Positions 15,232 through 23,781 of a DNA stretch of 64,000 bases are shown piece by piece. This DNA comes from Bradyrhizobium daqingense (GTDB lineage Bacteria > Pseudomonadota > Alphaproteobacteria > Rhizobiales > Xanthobacteraceae), in the NCBI RefSeq assembly GCF_021044685.1, contig NZ_CP088014.1, positions 5,690,001 through 5,754,000 of the forward strand. The letters are read 5' to 3'. Numbering within the stretch: position 1 is the first letter of the stretch; the number at the start of each line of letters is the position of its first letter. A model generated the notes under the pieces. The model had not been told where the DNA came from. It searched no databases and saw only the letters and a list, made by a program, of their open reading frames with translations. A program made the position numbers and the translations under genes.

Positions 15232-16632
15232 ATGTCGGCTTCTGCTCCGATCAATAGTCCTGCTGAGCGACGCCAACGACGGCTCCTGATCTTGTTGGCT
15301 ACGGGATTCGTTGCCTTTGGTGCTGCAGCGGCCGGCCTTTTCTACATCCTGCAGCCCGAGACCCTTCGGATCACCGTCGGCCCTTCAGGCAGTGAAGACG
15401 ATCAGGTTGTTCAGGCGATGGCCGAGGCCTTCGAGCAGGAAAGCAGGACGGTCAGGATCTTGCCGATCACCACCGCAGGAGCAGCAGAATCCCTCGCGCT
15501 CATGGGCACCGGCAAGACCGACTTGGCTGTCGGCCGCAGCGACCTTGCGATGCCGGCCGACGCGCAGACGCTCGCCGTCCTGCGCAAGAATTACGTCGTG
15601 TTATGGTCGCCTTTCGGAAGAGCTGGCAAGGATGCCAAGAAGAAGGCCGCCGCGAAGATCGGTGAGATCGCCGATCTTGCGGGACACAAGCTTGGTATAA
15701 TTGGAAAGACCGGCGCCAACGTCGCGCTCCTGCGAACAATTCTTGAGGGCTCAGGAGTGCCGCCCGATAAGGTTGCCACGGCTCAATTCGGGACTGACGA
15801 GATCGAAAAGCTGGCGCAGGACACCACGCTGGATGCGTACCTCGCCGTCGGTCCCCTCGACAGTAAAATCACGAGTGCTGCCATTGCCGCAACGTCCCGA
15901 TCGCGCGGTGCACCGAAGTTTCTTCCGGTCGAAGCATCAGAGGCGATAGCCCTGCGTCATCCCCGCTATGAAGCCGAGGAAATCCCAGGCAGCGTCTTCA
16001 ACGCCAACCCGGCCTGGCCGGAGGACAAGATCGACACTATTAGCGTCAACCATCTCATTCTGGCCAGAAAGGAACTATCGGAAGCCAAAGCGGCGGCATT
16101 CTACCGGCAGCTTTTCGCTGTACGCGATACGATCACCCAACGCGTCGCCGGAGCCGGGCGCATCGCAAAGCCGGATACAGAAAAGGAGGCGGAGCCCTCG
16201 GTGCACAGGGGAGCTGCGGCGGTCATTAACGGGACCGAGCGGACGTTTTTGGACAAGTATAGCGATTACTTCTGGTTCGCTCTGCTTCTGCTTTCCGGGA
16301 TCGGATCGGCGGCCGCTTGGCTGCGCCGTTATTTAAACAGGGACGAACGAGACGACAACACCGGCTATCGCAACCGCATCCTCGCCGTGGTCACCGAGGT
16401 CCGCGATGCCGGATCCGAACAGGACCTACTGAGATCGCAACGGGAGGTTGACGCGATCATCGCGGAAACCCTCAAGTGCTACGACGAGGGATCCATCGAA
16501 CAGGAGGACATGACCGCCTTCGGGCTCGTCCTTGAGCTGTTTGATCATGCGGTCGCGGAAAGGCGGGCGACGCTGCAGGGCGGCCCCGTCGAGGCAAGGG
16601 GCTCGGGACCAACGATAGCCTCTCGGCGATAG
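15232..16632 (+). CDS. TAXI-family TRAP-type solute receptor with two membrane helices
   Basis: An N-terminal helix (LLILLATGFVAFGAAAAGLFYI, residues ~18-40) anchors a periplasmic TAXI domain (RITVGPSGSEDDQVVQAMAEAF near 50, GKTDLAVGRSDLAMP near 95). A second helix near 345-362 (YFWFALLLLSGIGSAAAWL) leads to a cytoplasmic coiled tail of about 100 residues. Classic TAXI receptors deliver small organic acids to TRAP permeases, but no TRAP permease gene is near. The additional C-terminal helix and tail suggest sensing or a stand-alone role (inference). It is probably coupled to the upstream Nramp-like gene. Confidence 0.85.
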   Translation: MSASAPINSPAERRQRRLLILLATGFVAFGAAAAGLFYILQPETLRITVGPSGSEDDQVVQAMAEAFEQESRTVRILPITTAGAAESLALMGTGKTDLAVGRSDLAMPADAQTLAVLRKNYVVLWSPFGRAGKDAKKKAAAKIGEIADLAGHKLGIIGKTGANVALLRTILEGSGVPPDKVATAQFGTDEIEKLAQDTTLDAYLAVGPLDSKITSAAIAATSRSRGAPKFLPVEASEAIALRHPRYEAEEIPGSVFNANPAWPEDKIDTISVNHLILARKELSEAKAAAFYRQLFAVRDTITQRVAGAGRIAKPDTEKEAEPSVHRGAAAVINGTERTFLDKYSDYFWFALLLLSGIGSAAAWLRRYLNRDERDDNTGYRNRILAVVTEVRDAGSEQDLLRSQREVDAIIAETLKCYDEGSIEQEDMTAFGLVLELFDHAVAERRATLQGGPVEARGSGPTIASRR

Positions 16633-16653
16633 TCTCACCCGGCAGGTCACATT

Positions 16654-18765
16654 TCATCGCTTCTGCAACACCGTCGAAAGCGACGAGCGGTCGTTCAGGA
16701 TCGAGAAGACTTCCCGCGAGGACAGATGCGCGGCGGCCTCCTCGAACGTCTCGCTCACATCAGCCTTGGCACGGCCGACCGCCAGGTTGACGTCAACCGT
16801 ATCGGGCCGGGCGACGCGAGGGGGCGGCAACTGAGCGATGTGAAAGGCCAGCAGCTCCGAGTCTTCGCGTAGCGCCACCAGAGCGGGTTTGATGCCGACC
16901 TCCGCCGCTGCGCTCAATTCGTTCGCCCGTTCGAGCACCGGAGGCGGCTCTCGGTCTTCAGGGGTGGAAAATAGTTCGCCGGAAGCGGGCTTGGCCGTCA
17001 GCGCACCGATTGGCACGGCGAACAGCAACCCAACGATGACCGGCGACATCCAGAGCAGAAGCGGCAGCGAGACGGCGTAGGCGCTTGCCGCCATCGCAAC
17101 GCCGCACAAGGTCGGGACGCCGTATTTCCGATACAGCTCGCGGCGCTCCACCGTGCCGTCATCGCGTCTTTGCGTCTGCCATCCTGCATCGCGGCCGGCC
17201 AGAATCTCGGCGACTGCGATCGACTGGAAGATCATCATCACGGGCGCCATCAATGCGGAGATTACGATCTCTGCGAGAACTCCCGCCGAGGTCCGCAACG
17301 CGCCGCCAAATTGGCGTCTCACCGAGCCTAGCATCCAAACGAGGACCAGACTGAGCAGCTTCGGCAACAGCAGCAGTCCCATCGTGGCGACGAACACCCA
17401 AATGGCGAGCACTGGATCCTGGGCCGGCCAGGAGGGAAAGAGCGAGAAACCCTTGGGAAAATACTCCGGACGCACGAAGCGGGCCTGCAGCGAGATCAGC
17501 ATTCCCAGCAGCAGGAACAGCAGCCACAGCGGCGCGGTCAGATAAGCCCCAATGCCCACCATGAAATGCAGACGGGACACCCAATGAAGACCCCGAGCGG
17601 GTACCACCGCGAGATGTTGAAGATTGCCTTGGCACCAGCGTCGGTCGCGCGCCGCGAAATCGAGCAGCGATGGTGGCACCTCCTCATAGCTTCCGCCGAG
17701 CATCGGAAGCATGTAGATGCCCCACCCGGCCCGTCGCATCAGCGCGGCCTCGACGAAATCATGGCTGAGGATGTGTCCGCCGAACGGTTTGCGTCCCCGA
17801 AGCTCCGGCAGCGCCGCCGCTTCGGCGAATGCCCTCACCCGGATGATCGCATTGTGACCCCAGTAGTTGCCTTCGGAGCCGTGCCACCAGGCCACGCCGG
17901 CGGCGATCATCGGCCCGTACAGCCGGCCCGCGAATTGTTGTACTCGGCTGAACAAGCTTCGCGCGTTGACCACCATGGGTAGCGTCTGGACGAGGCCGGC
18001 GGTGGAATTGGTCTCGATCGAATGGACCAATTGGACGATGGTGTGTCCGCTCATGAGGCTGTCGGCGTCGAGCACGATCATGAAGTCGTAGACGGCGCCG
18101 AACCGCGTGATCCACTCGGAAATGTTGCCGGCTTTGCGCGCCGTGTTGTCGGCGCGGTGACGATAGTACAGCCGTGGCGTCCCGACAGCCTGTCGCAATG
18201 CGAGAAGCGCTTTCTCCTCGGCGACCCAGATGTCTGGATCGGTGCTGTCGCTCAGAACAAACCAGTCGAACAGCTCTCCATGGTTCGTCGCTTCCAAGGA
18301 CTCGATGATCGCCCGTAGCCGGGCCGTCAATCGGTGTGGGTCCTCGTTGTAGGTTGGAAGCAGCATGGCGGTGCGGCTCGCGATCGCAGGCAGCTCCGCA
18401 TCTACCGCGACCGGATGTGTCAGCAATACGAAGAACCCGGCGAGTGCAGAGGCGAACGAGAAAGCCACCCAGGCGAGCAGAACGAGAAACAGCACCAGCA
18501 CCATGGCTTCGAGGACGGTGACGCCGCCGACTTCCAAGACGCGATACATCTCATAGCCGCCGGCCCCCGTGAGAGCCGCCGTCGCGAGCAGAATGAGGCC
18601 ACGTCGCCAAGCCATCGCGGGGGCCACCGCTGTAGGAACGCGGTCCGGGACCCGACTCTTTGCGAGGTCGCCGGGAGCCATCGGAAGCGGCGTCTCGCGA
18701 GGCAAGAGGCGCTGCGTCGCGATATCGCCGGCGACCGGCCGGGACGCCGTAGTCAGGGGGCCCAT
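16654..18765 (-). CDS. opgH: periplasmic glucan glucosyltransferase OpgH (MdoH)
   Basis: The 703-aa inner-membrane GT2 glycosyltransferase carries MLLPTYNED near residue 133, the DADS motif of the donor site, a SHDFVEAALMRR segment and RRWCQGN, followed by several C-terminal membrane helices. It makes the beta-glucan backbone of osmoregulated periplasmic glucans from UDP-glucose. Its start overlaps the end of the opgG-type gene by 13 nt, which fits translational coupling. Bradyrhizobium is best known for ndvB/ndvC cyclic glucans, so an OpgGH pair is of interest. Length is somewhat short for the family (Escherichia coli ~850 aa). Confidence 0.95.
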   Translation of the reverse strand: MGPLTTASRPVAGDIATQRLLPRETPLPMAPGDLAKSRVPDRVPTAVAPAMAWRRGLILLATAALTGAGGYEMYRVLEVGGVTVLEAMVLVLFLVLLAWVAFSFASALAGFFVLLTHPVAVDAELPAIASRTAMLLPTYNEDPHRLTARLRAIIESLEATNHGELFDWFVLSDSTDPDIWVAEEKALLALRQAVGTPRLYYRHRADNTARKAGNISEWITRFGAVYDFMIVLDADSLMSGHTIVQLVHSIETNSTAGLVQTLPMVVNARSLFSRVQQFAGRLYGPMIAAGVAWWHGSEGNYWGHNAIIRVRAFAEAAALPELRGRKPFGGHILSHDFVEAALMRRAGWGIYMLPMLGGSYEEVPPSLLDFAARDRRWCQGNLQHLAVVPARGLHWVSRLHFMVGIGAYLTAPLWLLFLLLGMLISLQARFVRPEYFPKGFSLFPSWPAQDPVLAIWVFVATMGLLLLPKLLSLVLVWMLGSVRRQFGGALRTSAGVLAEIVISALMAPVMMIFQSIAVAEILAGRDAGWQTQRRDDGTVERRELYRKYGVPTLCGVAMAASAYAVSLPLLLWMSPVIVGLLFAVPIGALTAKPASGELFSTPEDREPPPVLERANELSAAAEVGIKPALVALREDSELLAFHIAQLPPPRVARPDTVDVNLAVGRAKADVSETFEEAAAHLSSREVFSILNDRSSLSTVLQKR

Positions 18766-20258
18766 CGGTAGACCCAGACTTCCGACAAGGGCTTGTCACC
18801 CGCGGTCAGAAGCGCCCGCAGCTCGATCGGCTCCCCCTTCACCTGGCACTGGAAGCTCAGCCGCCAGCCGCCGGTGTAGGGATTGGGCTGCGTGACGATG
18901 TTCTTCACTTCGGACTTCTCCGCCGTCACGACGCCTTTGACGCCGGCAGGATCGATGCCCTTCAGGCTCTCACCGACCAGATCGAGGACGAAGAGGCGGG
19001 CGTCCTCGCCCCTCGCCCCTATTCCGCTTCGCGTGAAGCGGGCCAGTGAATGCGGTTTCGGGCTATCCGGTCCCCAGTGCAGCCGATAGGTGTAGTTGTG
19101 TTCGCCCTTGGCCTGCAGCGGGTTCTTCGGCCGCCAGAACGCAGCGATGTTGTCGTGGACCTCTTCCTTGGTCGGGATCTCGAATAGCGTGACGCCGCCC
19201 TCGCCCCAATCCCCGATCGGCTCCATCCAGAGACTTGGGCGTTTTTCGAAGCTGGACTCGATGTCCTGGTAGGCGAAGAAGTTTCGCTCCCGCTGCATCA
19301 AGCCGAAGCCGCGCGGATTGAGATCCTGAAAGGTGCTGACCTGGAGATCGCGGGGGTTGCTGAGTGGCCGCCAGAGGCTTTCACCCTTCCCATTGAAGAT
19401 CGCAAGGCCATCGGAATCGTGGACTGCCGGACGGAAATCGTCGATGTCGTTGCGGTCGTTCGGACCGTAGAAGAACATGCTGGTCATGGGCGCGAGACCT
19501 GCACGCGTCATTTCGACCCGCGGGTAGACCGACATTTCGACATCGAAGACCGTCGTGTCCCCCGGGCGCACGGTGAAGCGGTAACTCGCTGCGCAGCTTT
19601 TGCCGTCGAGCAAGGCATGGATCACCATCGAAGTCGCACCCGGCGCAGGCCGTTCAAGCCAGAAGGCCTTGAACAACGGAAATTCCTCCCCCTTGGCCTC
19701 GCCGGTATCGATCGAAAGTCCCCGCGCCGAGAGTCCGTACGTCTGCCCCTTGGCCACGGCGCGAAAGTAGCTTGCGCCCAGGAAGGCGCAGACCTCGTCG
19801 TAATAGTCGGGACGGTTCATGGCCGCATGGATGCGGAAACCAGCGAATCCGAGATCGGCGTCCTCAAAAGCCGGCACCTTCTCGCCGAATGAAAAGTCCG
19901 CCTTGCCGTACTTGATCTCGGTGGCCTTTCCGTCCGCCACCTCGAAGATGTTCACCCTATTCTTGTAGAAGAAGCCGCGATGGAAGAACTGTGCCTCGAA
20001 AGGAAGGTTCTTGCCACGCCAGAGCGCACGCTCCGGCAAAAAGCGGATCGAACGGTACTGATCGTAGTCGAGGTCCTTAAACCCGCCCGGCAGCTTCTCG
20101 TCGGGCGCCTCGAACGGCTTCCCCGCCAACATACGGGCCAGGTCTCTCACGGTAGACGGACCGAACCCGTCATTCGAGGCAGCGGCGAAACTGCTGCGCG
20201 AAGCGAGCAGCAACGCCGGCAGCACCGCCGACCCTCGAACAAGCTGGCGTCGGTTCAC
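18753..20258 (-). CDS. opgG: periplasmic glucan biosynthesis protein OpgG/OpgD
   Basis: The 501-aa protein starts with a twin-arginine-like signal (MNRRQLVRGSAVLPALLLAS), more like OpgD than Sec-exported OpgG. The mature protein has the family signatures LDYDQYRSIRFLPERALW near residue 60, the long periplasmic beta-sandwich region, TSMFFYGPNDRNDIDDFRPAVHDSDGL near 270 and AFWRPKNPLQAKGEHNYTYRLHW. It works in the periplasm on the nascent glucan made by OpgH. Whether it should be called opgG or opgD is not settled by sequence reading. Confidence 0.93.
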   Translation of the reverse strand: MNRRQLVRGSAVLPALLLASRSSFAAASNDGFGPSTVRDLARMLAGKPFEAPDEKLPGGFKDLDYDQYRSIRFLPERALWRGKNLPFEAQFFHRGFFYKNRVNIFEVADGKATEIKYGKADFSFGEKVPAFEDADLGFAGFRIHAAMNRPDYYDEVCAFLGASYFRAVAKGQTYGLSARGLSIDTGEAKGEEFPLFKAFWLERPAPGATSMVIHALLDGKSCAASYRFTVRPGDTTVFDVEMSVYPRVEMTRAGLAPMTSMFFYGPNDRNDIDDFRPAVHDSDGLAIFNGKGESLWRPLSNPRDLQVSTFQDLNPRGFGLMQRERNFFAYQDIESSFEKRPSLWMEPIGDWGEGGVTLFEIPTKEEVHDNIAAFWRPKNPLQAKGEHNYTYRLHWGPDSPKPHSLARFTRSGIGARGEDARLFVLDLVGESLKGIDPAGVKGVVTAEKSEVKNIVTQPNPYTGGWRLSFQCQVKGEPIELRALLTAGDKPLSEVWVYRWAP

Positions 20259-20412
20259 GTGCTCTCCTCACTACTGCTGCCGCGGCCTAGCAACGACCGT
20301 CGCGCCCGCGAGTTCCACGGGCCTGTCATCGCTGGCAAAGGTGTGTGCAACGGCCGGCGTCAGGTTTTGCGGACTTCGCGAGGCAAAGACCCCGAGCTTA
20401 GAGCGCCCGAAA

Positions 20413-20436
20413 GAAAAAGCCGCCCTTGCGGCGGCT
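20413..20436 (-). terminator. intrinsic terminator after the CsbD gene
   Basis: On the minus strand AGCCGCC-loop-GGCGGCT (arms 20436-20430 and 20424-20418) is followed by TTTTTC. It lies 25 nt after the CsbD stop. Confidence 0.8.
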
Positions 20437-20460
20437 AGTTTTCAACCTTCCTTGTCGTAT

Positions 20461-20652
20461 TTATTGCTTGAGAGCGTCAGCGGCGTCCCGCGCGGCGTCC
20501 TTCACGTCTCCCGCAGCGTTGTGTGCGGATCCCTTGGCCTTATCCATCTTGCCTTCGGCTTCCAGGTCCTTGTCTCCGGTAAGCTTACCCGCACCCTCTT
20601 TGATTGCGCCTTTTGCCTTGTCGGCAGCGCCCTTCACATGTTCACGGTCCAT
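20461..20652 (-). CDS. CsbD-like stress protein
   Basis: The 63-aa product (MDREHVKGAADKAKGAIKEG, then AGKLTGDKDLEAEGKMDKAKG) is a CsbD-family protein: small, Ala/Lys/Asp-rich and helical. These are general stress proteins (sigma-B regulon in Bacillus, EcfG regulon in rhizobia) of unknown mechanism. An in-frame ATG nine bases upstream (20661) is an equal candidate. A perfect EcfG promoter lies upstream and an intrinsic terminator downstream, so this is a monocistronic unit. Confidence 0.93.
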   Translation of the reverse strand: MDREHVKGAADKAKGAIKEGAGKLTGDKDLEAEGKMDKAKGSAHNAAGDVKDAARDAADALKQ

Positions 20653-20686
20653 GATCGTCATCCATTCTTGTCCGGACGACGAGCAC

Positions 20687-20711
20687 AACGAAACCGTTGC
20701 GCAGTCGTTCC
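20687..20711 (-). promoter_or_regulatory. EcfG promoter of the CsbD gene
   Basis: On the minus strand GGAAC (20711-20707), a 16-nt spacer and CGTT (20690-20687) match the consensus perfectly, 35 nt before the CsbD ATG. Confidence 0.75.
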
Positions 20712-20904
20712 TGCCGCTCGCGCACCGCTCTTGCGCACCAAGACCTACCTGTAGCGATGGGCGAGGATACGGATTGCCTTCTTTCCTGCTGATTTCTGGG
20801 TGAGCAGTCACAAGTTTTCATCAATTTGCCGGAATGTTTGTGCTGATGGGTGTCCCACATGCAGCCTTGCATGCTGGGCGCTAGTGCTCGGTAATCTCGG
20901 CCGC

Positions 20905-21861
20905 CTACCTCAATGCGTTGTTGATCAGGTTAGCTAGCCTTGCTGCCGCCAAAGCAGCTTGGCTATGAGCGATATTTCGGGCGTTGGTCTCATAGTCGCG
21001 CGTCAGGAGAACCGGGTTCCTTCCAAGGCTAACCGGTGCCGCATACGCGTATTGCTTGGCCAGTTCAGCGCTCTCATCGATCCATTTTTGCGGATCCGCG
21101 ACCTTAGCCGCAACCTCGTTCACGGCTAGGCTTGCAAGTCCATCTCTTGCGTCTGCGTCAAACACGGCTCCGGCCGGCGACACGTAACCTCCGAAGACAC
21201 TGTCCCAATAGGCATGGAGCGCAACGAGCTCTCCGGTTGCCCGAATTACCTGTTCGGCATTGCCCCCAGCGTCGCCGTCCGGAATCTGTCGCGTGTACCG
21301 GCCGCTGCCATGGAGCGGCTGATGCGCATCGCCAACGAGATGCAGGATCCAGACAAGATCATACGAGCGGACGTCATCCGACGCGCCTGAACTTGCCGGA
21401 AGGGCTGCAATCATCAGGTTAAGTTGGGTGACGAGATCGACGGCATCCGGAGGCGGGAGCGGCGTTCCGTCCGGTGTCCAATTCAAATCCTTGTAGTGCC
21501 AAAAAGCGTGCTGGTTCTTGTCTGAATAACCGATGTTTTGGCCGGCTGTCGGACTATCGACCTTGTCACGCGTATAGTTATATTCCTTGGTCTTGATGTC
21601 GTCCGCCCACGTCGCCGCATGGATGAAGGCGTGGAGCTTGGCGGTCTTGGAGTCTGCGATGCCGGCTGTCCATTTTTGATAGTCTGGATTCAGCCGTAGC
21701 AGGACGTCGACCTTGTCTTTGATTGGCGCATCGAGCTTTTTATAAGCCACGTAGGCAATCTGCATGTGGCCAGCGTCCCACCAGGCAGAGGCAGGACCCA
21801 TGAGGCTCCCCAGAGTCAAGGCGACGCAAGCAAGAATGCTAAAGGGGAAGCGCGGGGTCAT
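20905..21861 (-). CDS. S1/P1-type nuclease, exported
   Basis: The 318-aa protein has a signal peptide ending ASA, so the mature protein begins WWDAGH, where the N-terminal Trp and the following His are zinc ligands in S1/P1 nucleases. Other family elements are visible: TWADDI, HAFWHYKDL, HLVGDAHQPLH and HAYWDSVFG. The trinuclear zinc site hydrolyses single-stranded nucleic acids and 3'-nucleotides in the periplasm or outside the cell, suggesting phosphate or nucleotide scavenging. It stands alone; the nearest neighbour is the CsbD gene. Confidence 0.92.
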   Translation of the reverse strand: MTPRFPFSILACVALTLGSLMGPASAWWDAGHMQIAYVAYKKLDAPIKDKVDVLLRLNPDYQKWTAGIADSKTAKLHAFIHAATWADDIKTKEYNYTRDKVDSPTAGQNIGYSDKNQHAFWHYKDLNWTPDGTPLPPPDAVDLVTQLNLMIAALPASSGASDDVRSYDLVWILHLVGDAHQPLHGSGRYTRQIPDGDAGGNAEQVIRATGELVALHAYWDSVFGGYVSPAGAVFDADARDGLASLAVNEVAAKVADPQKWIDESAELAKQYAYAAPVSLGRNPVLLTRDYETNARNIAHSQAALAAARLANLINNALR

Positions 21862-22015
21862 GAATACTCCAACGGAATGACTTGCTCCGAAGTCTAGGAT
21901 CGTGCCCGGGCTAATTTATATGAAGCGCCTCACAATTGTAGATAGCAAGCAAAGATGACAGGGAGACAATCTGCTTCAAGCACTGCGCATATTTCGTTTG
22001 CGGGTCGGCTCCTCT

Positions 22016-22808
22016 TTCGATCTCGGCCGCGAGGAGTACCTATGGGAATTCCTCGACACCAAGGACGCCGCGTTCTCGACCGCGATCATCGACGCCATGT
22101 TCACCAATGAGGGTCGACCACTATGGATTTAGCCCGCAAGTCTCCGATTGGCAGCATCCATGCGCGCCCGGTTGATCATGGTTCGTCGGCGTCGACCTCG
22201 GGCAGAGCACCGACCCGACCGCAATCAGCGTCATGAACCATCGGGTGACGCCGATGGAGGGATGGGAGATAATCGAAAAGACGCGAACCCGCCGTCAGAA
22301 GCGAACCACGCGCTTCGACGTGCGACACCTGGAGCGCCTACCGCTGGGCATGTCTTACCCGCAGCAGATCCAGCGCGTGACTGACCTGCTCGCCCGCCCG
22401 CCGCTCGACGGGCTCAAGCCCAAGCTGGTGATCGACGAAAACGGAGTCGGTCGACCCGTTGGTGACATGTTCGACGCCGCCGGCCTGTACCCGAACAGGA
22501 TCACCATCACCGCCGGTCTTGAGGCGACCCAGCACGGCGCCAAGACATGGCACGTGCCCAAGGGCTTACTGATCTCGAACCTCGAAGCGCACTCACACAG
22601 CGGTGAACTGCGCATCGCTGCCGCCGCCAACGATGCCGCGGCCCTCAAGGAAGAATTGAAGGACTTCAAACGAAAGATTTCTGAGGCCGGCCGCACAACA
22701 TATGCGGCACGCGTCGGCGCTCATGACAACTTGGTGCTGTCGGTCGCCATTACGCTATGGATGGCGACGCAGGCGCACGAGATCCTGCGCAGCGAATTGC
22801 GAGTCTAG
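22016..22808 (+). pseudogene. phage terminase large subunit remnant (nuclease half, frameshifted)
   Basis: Two pieces in different frames read as one terminase. The first (about 22016-22132) gives REEYLWEFLDTKDAAFSTA, a TerL-like segment ending in a premature TAG. The second (from about 22182) gives FVGVDLGQSTDPTAIS, the start of the RNase H-like nuclease domain, and runs through KLVIDENGVGRPVGDMF to RVGAHDNLVLSVAITLW, ending at 22808. The ATPase half is absent. A frame change and stop codons separate the parts, so the gene is dead. No other phage gene is recognisable, which fits a decayed prophage or island. Confidence 0.8.
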
Positions 22809-23296
22809 AGTCCAAATTTCGAACGGACGTAGTCGACGACGAGTGTCACAAAACCCATTCTCTTGATCCAAGCCCAAGCCAAAGGACGAAGTGACGCCGA
22901 GACCTGTAGCCAATAAATTTGTCTGGCTTTCCTGACACCGATACGGGCTACATTCTTCGCAAACATCTCCTCGTAGTCACCGAGCTGTGCTTGAGCAGAG
23001 CTTTCAGGTGCGAGGAGTGCGACCGCGAATCTTGCCAACCTCGGCGGAGACGACGAACGCTCAGCCGCAATTTGCTCTGAAGCTTTTTCCAGCTTTTCTT
23101 CGGCTGCTTGTATAGTGGCGCCGAGCTTTACGTACTCCTCCCGAGCCGACTCTATTTCTCTTTGAATAAAGAGCGTGTCGAGGGCCACCTTAGTGATTTT
23201 CATTTCGTAGGCTGTCACCAATCCCAGATTGTCGAATTTGCCGCGAAAATCTGGGAGATGGATAGTTTTGTCGTCGTCCCCGTCCTTGTCAGTCAC
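22805..23296 (-). CDS. coiled-coil protein with permease-prefix-like C-terminal domain
   Basis: The N-terminal ~35 residues are acidic and include HLPDFRGKFDNLGLVTAYEM; residues ~45-80 form a coiled coil (REIESAREEYVKLGATIQAAEEKLEKASEQI). The C-terminal part (LGDYEEMFAKNVARIGVRKARQIYWLQVSASLRPL) looks like the permease-prefix domain (LGDLEEEF...RARxWYWxQxLRSL) found at the N terminus of FtsX-type permeases that are commonly encoded next to PadR regulators. Here it is detached from any permease. It overlaps the PadR gene by 4 nt, so it is probably a functional partner of the regulator. The similarity is read by eye. Confidence 0.65.
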   Translation of the reverse strand: MTDKDGDDDKTIHLPDFRGKFDNLGLVTAYEMKITKVALDTLFIQREIESAREEYVKLGATIQAAEEKLEKASEQIAAERSSSPPRLARFAVALLAPESSAQAQLGDYEEMFAKNVARIGVRKARQIYWLQVSASLRPLAWAWIKRMGFVTLVVDYVRSKFGL

Positions 23297-23619
23297 GCCA
23301 TGGCTCCTGCCAGTTTGGTCCCTGCGCGCAGCCGGTCCAGCGCGGAGAGTGAAGCATTGAGGGCCATTTGCCCCTTACCGGTGATTTCGAAGAACATCTT
23401 CGCTCGGCCGCCGCGTTCTGCAGTTGCCTGACCTTGTTTGCTTTGGACGAACCCTTTCTTTTCGAGGGTTTCGAGAGTTGCGTAGATCGTCGCCATCGGA
23501 ACTGCTTTGTTCAGACGCTTTTCGAGTTCCTCGTAGATGGAGACGCCATACGCGTCGGGCTGCTTACGCAAGATTGCGAGCATTACGACTTGCTCCGTCT
23601 GCTTGAGGGTGGTGTCCAT
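23293..23619 (-). CDS. PadR-family transcriptional regulator
   Basis: This 108-aa winged-helix protein has PadR signatures: QVVMLAILRKQPDAYGVSIYEEL, MATIYATLETLEKKGFVQ and FFEITGKGQMAL, with a short C-terminal helix for dimerisation. It corresponds to the short PadR type. It is cotranscribed with the coiled-coil gene that overlaps its stop. Two palindromes lie 52-114 nt upstream and are good candidate operators for autoregulation, as is typical of PadR repressors. Confidence 0.92.
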   Translation of the reverse strand: MDTTLKQTEQVVMLAILRKQPDAYGVSIYEELEKRLNKAVPMATIYATLETLEKKGFVQSKQGQATAERGGRAKMFFEITGKGQMALNASLSALDRLRAGTKLAGAMA

Positions 23620-23670
23620 GATTGAGCCTTCATGCTTTCTGATGTGGCTGGTTTCCTCTTACCCGATCCC

Positions 23671-23733
23671 CGCGGGCTATCTTCCAATATATAGAAGAAA
23701 TAGCCCGCGTCAATCTTCCAAACCCTGGAAGAT
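23671..23733 (-). promoter_or_regulatory. tandem palindromes, candidate PadR operators
   Basis: First palindrome: 10-bp arms CGCGGGCTAT (23671-23680) and ATAGCCCGCG (23700-23709) around an AT-rich core containing CTTCCA and AGAAG. Second: ATCTTCCA (23713-23720), AACCC, TGGAAGAT (23726-23733), perfect 8-bp arms. Both share the ATCTTCCA half-site, suggesting one dimeric regulator. They lie between the TIR-like gene and padR. Confidence 0.6.
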
Positions 23734-23781
23734 ATTGTAGGCGGCGGACAGGGCCTAAGAAGTTTGAAGGGGAGTCGCGCT

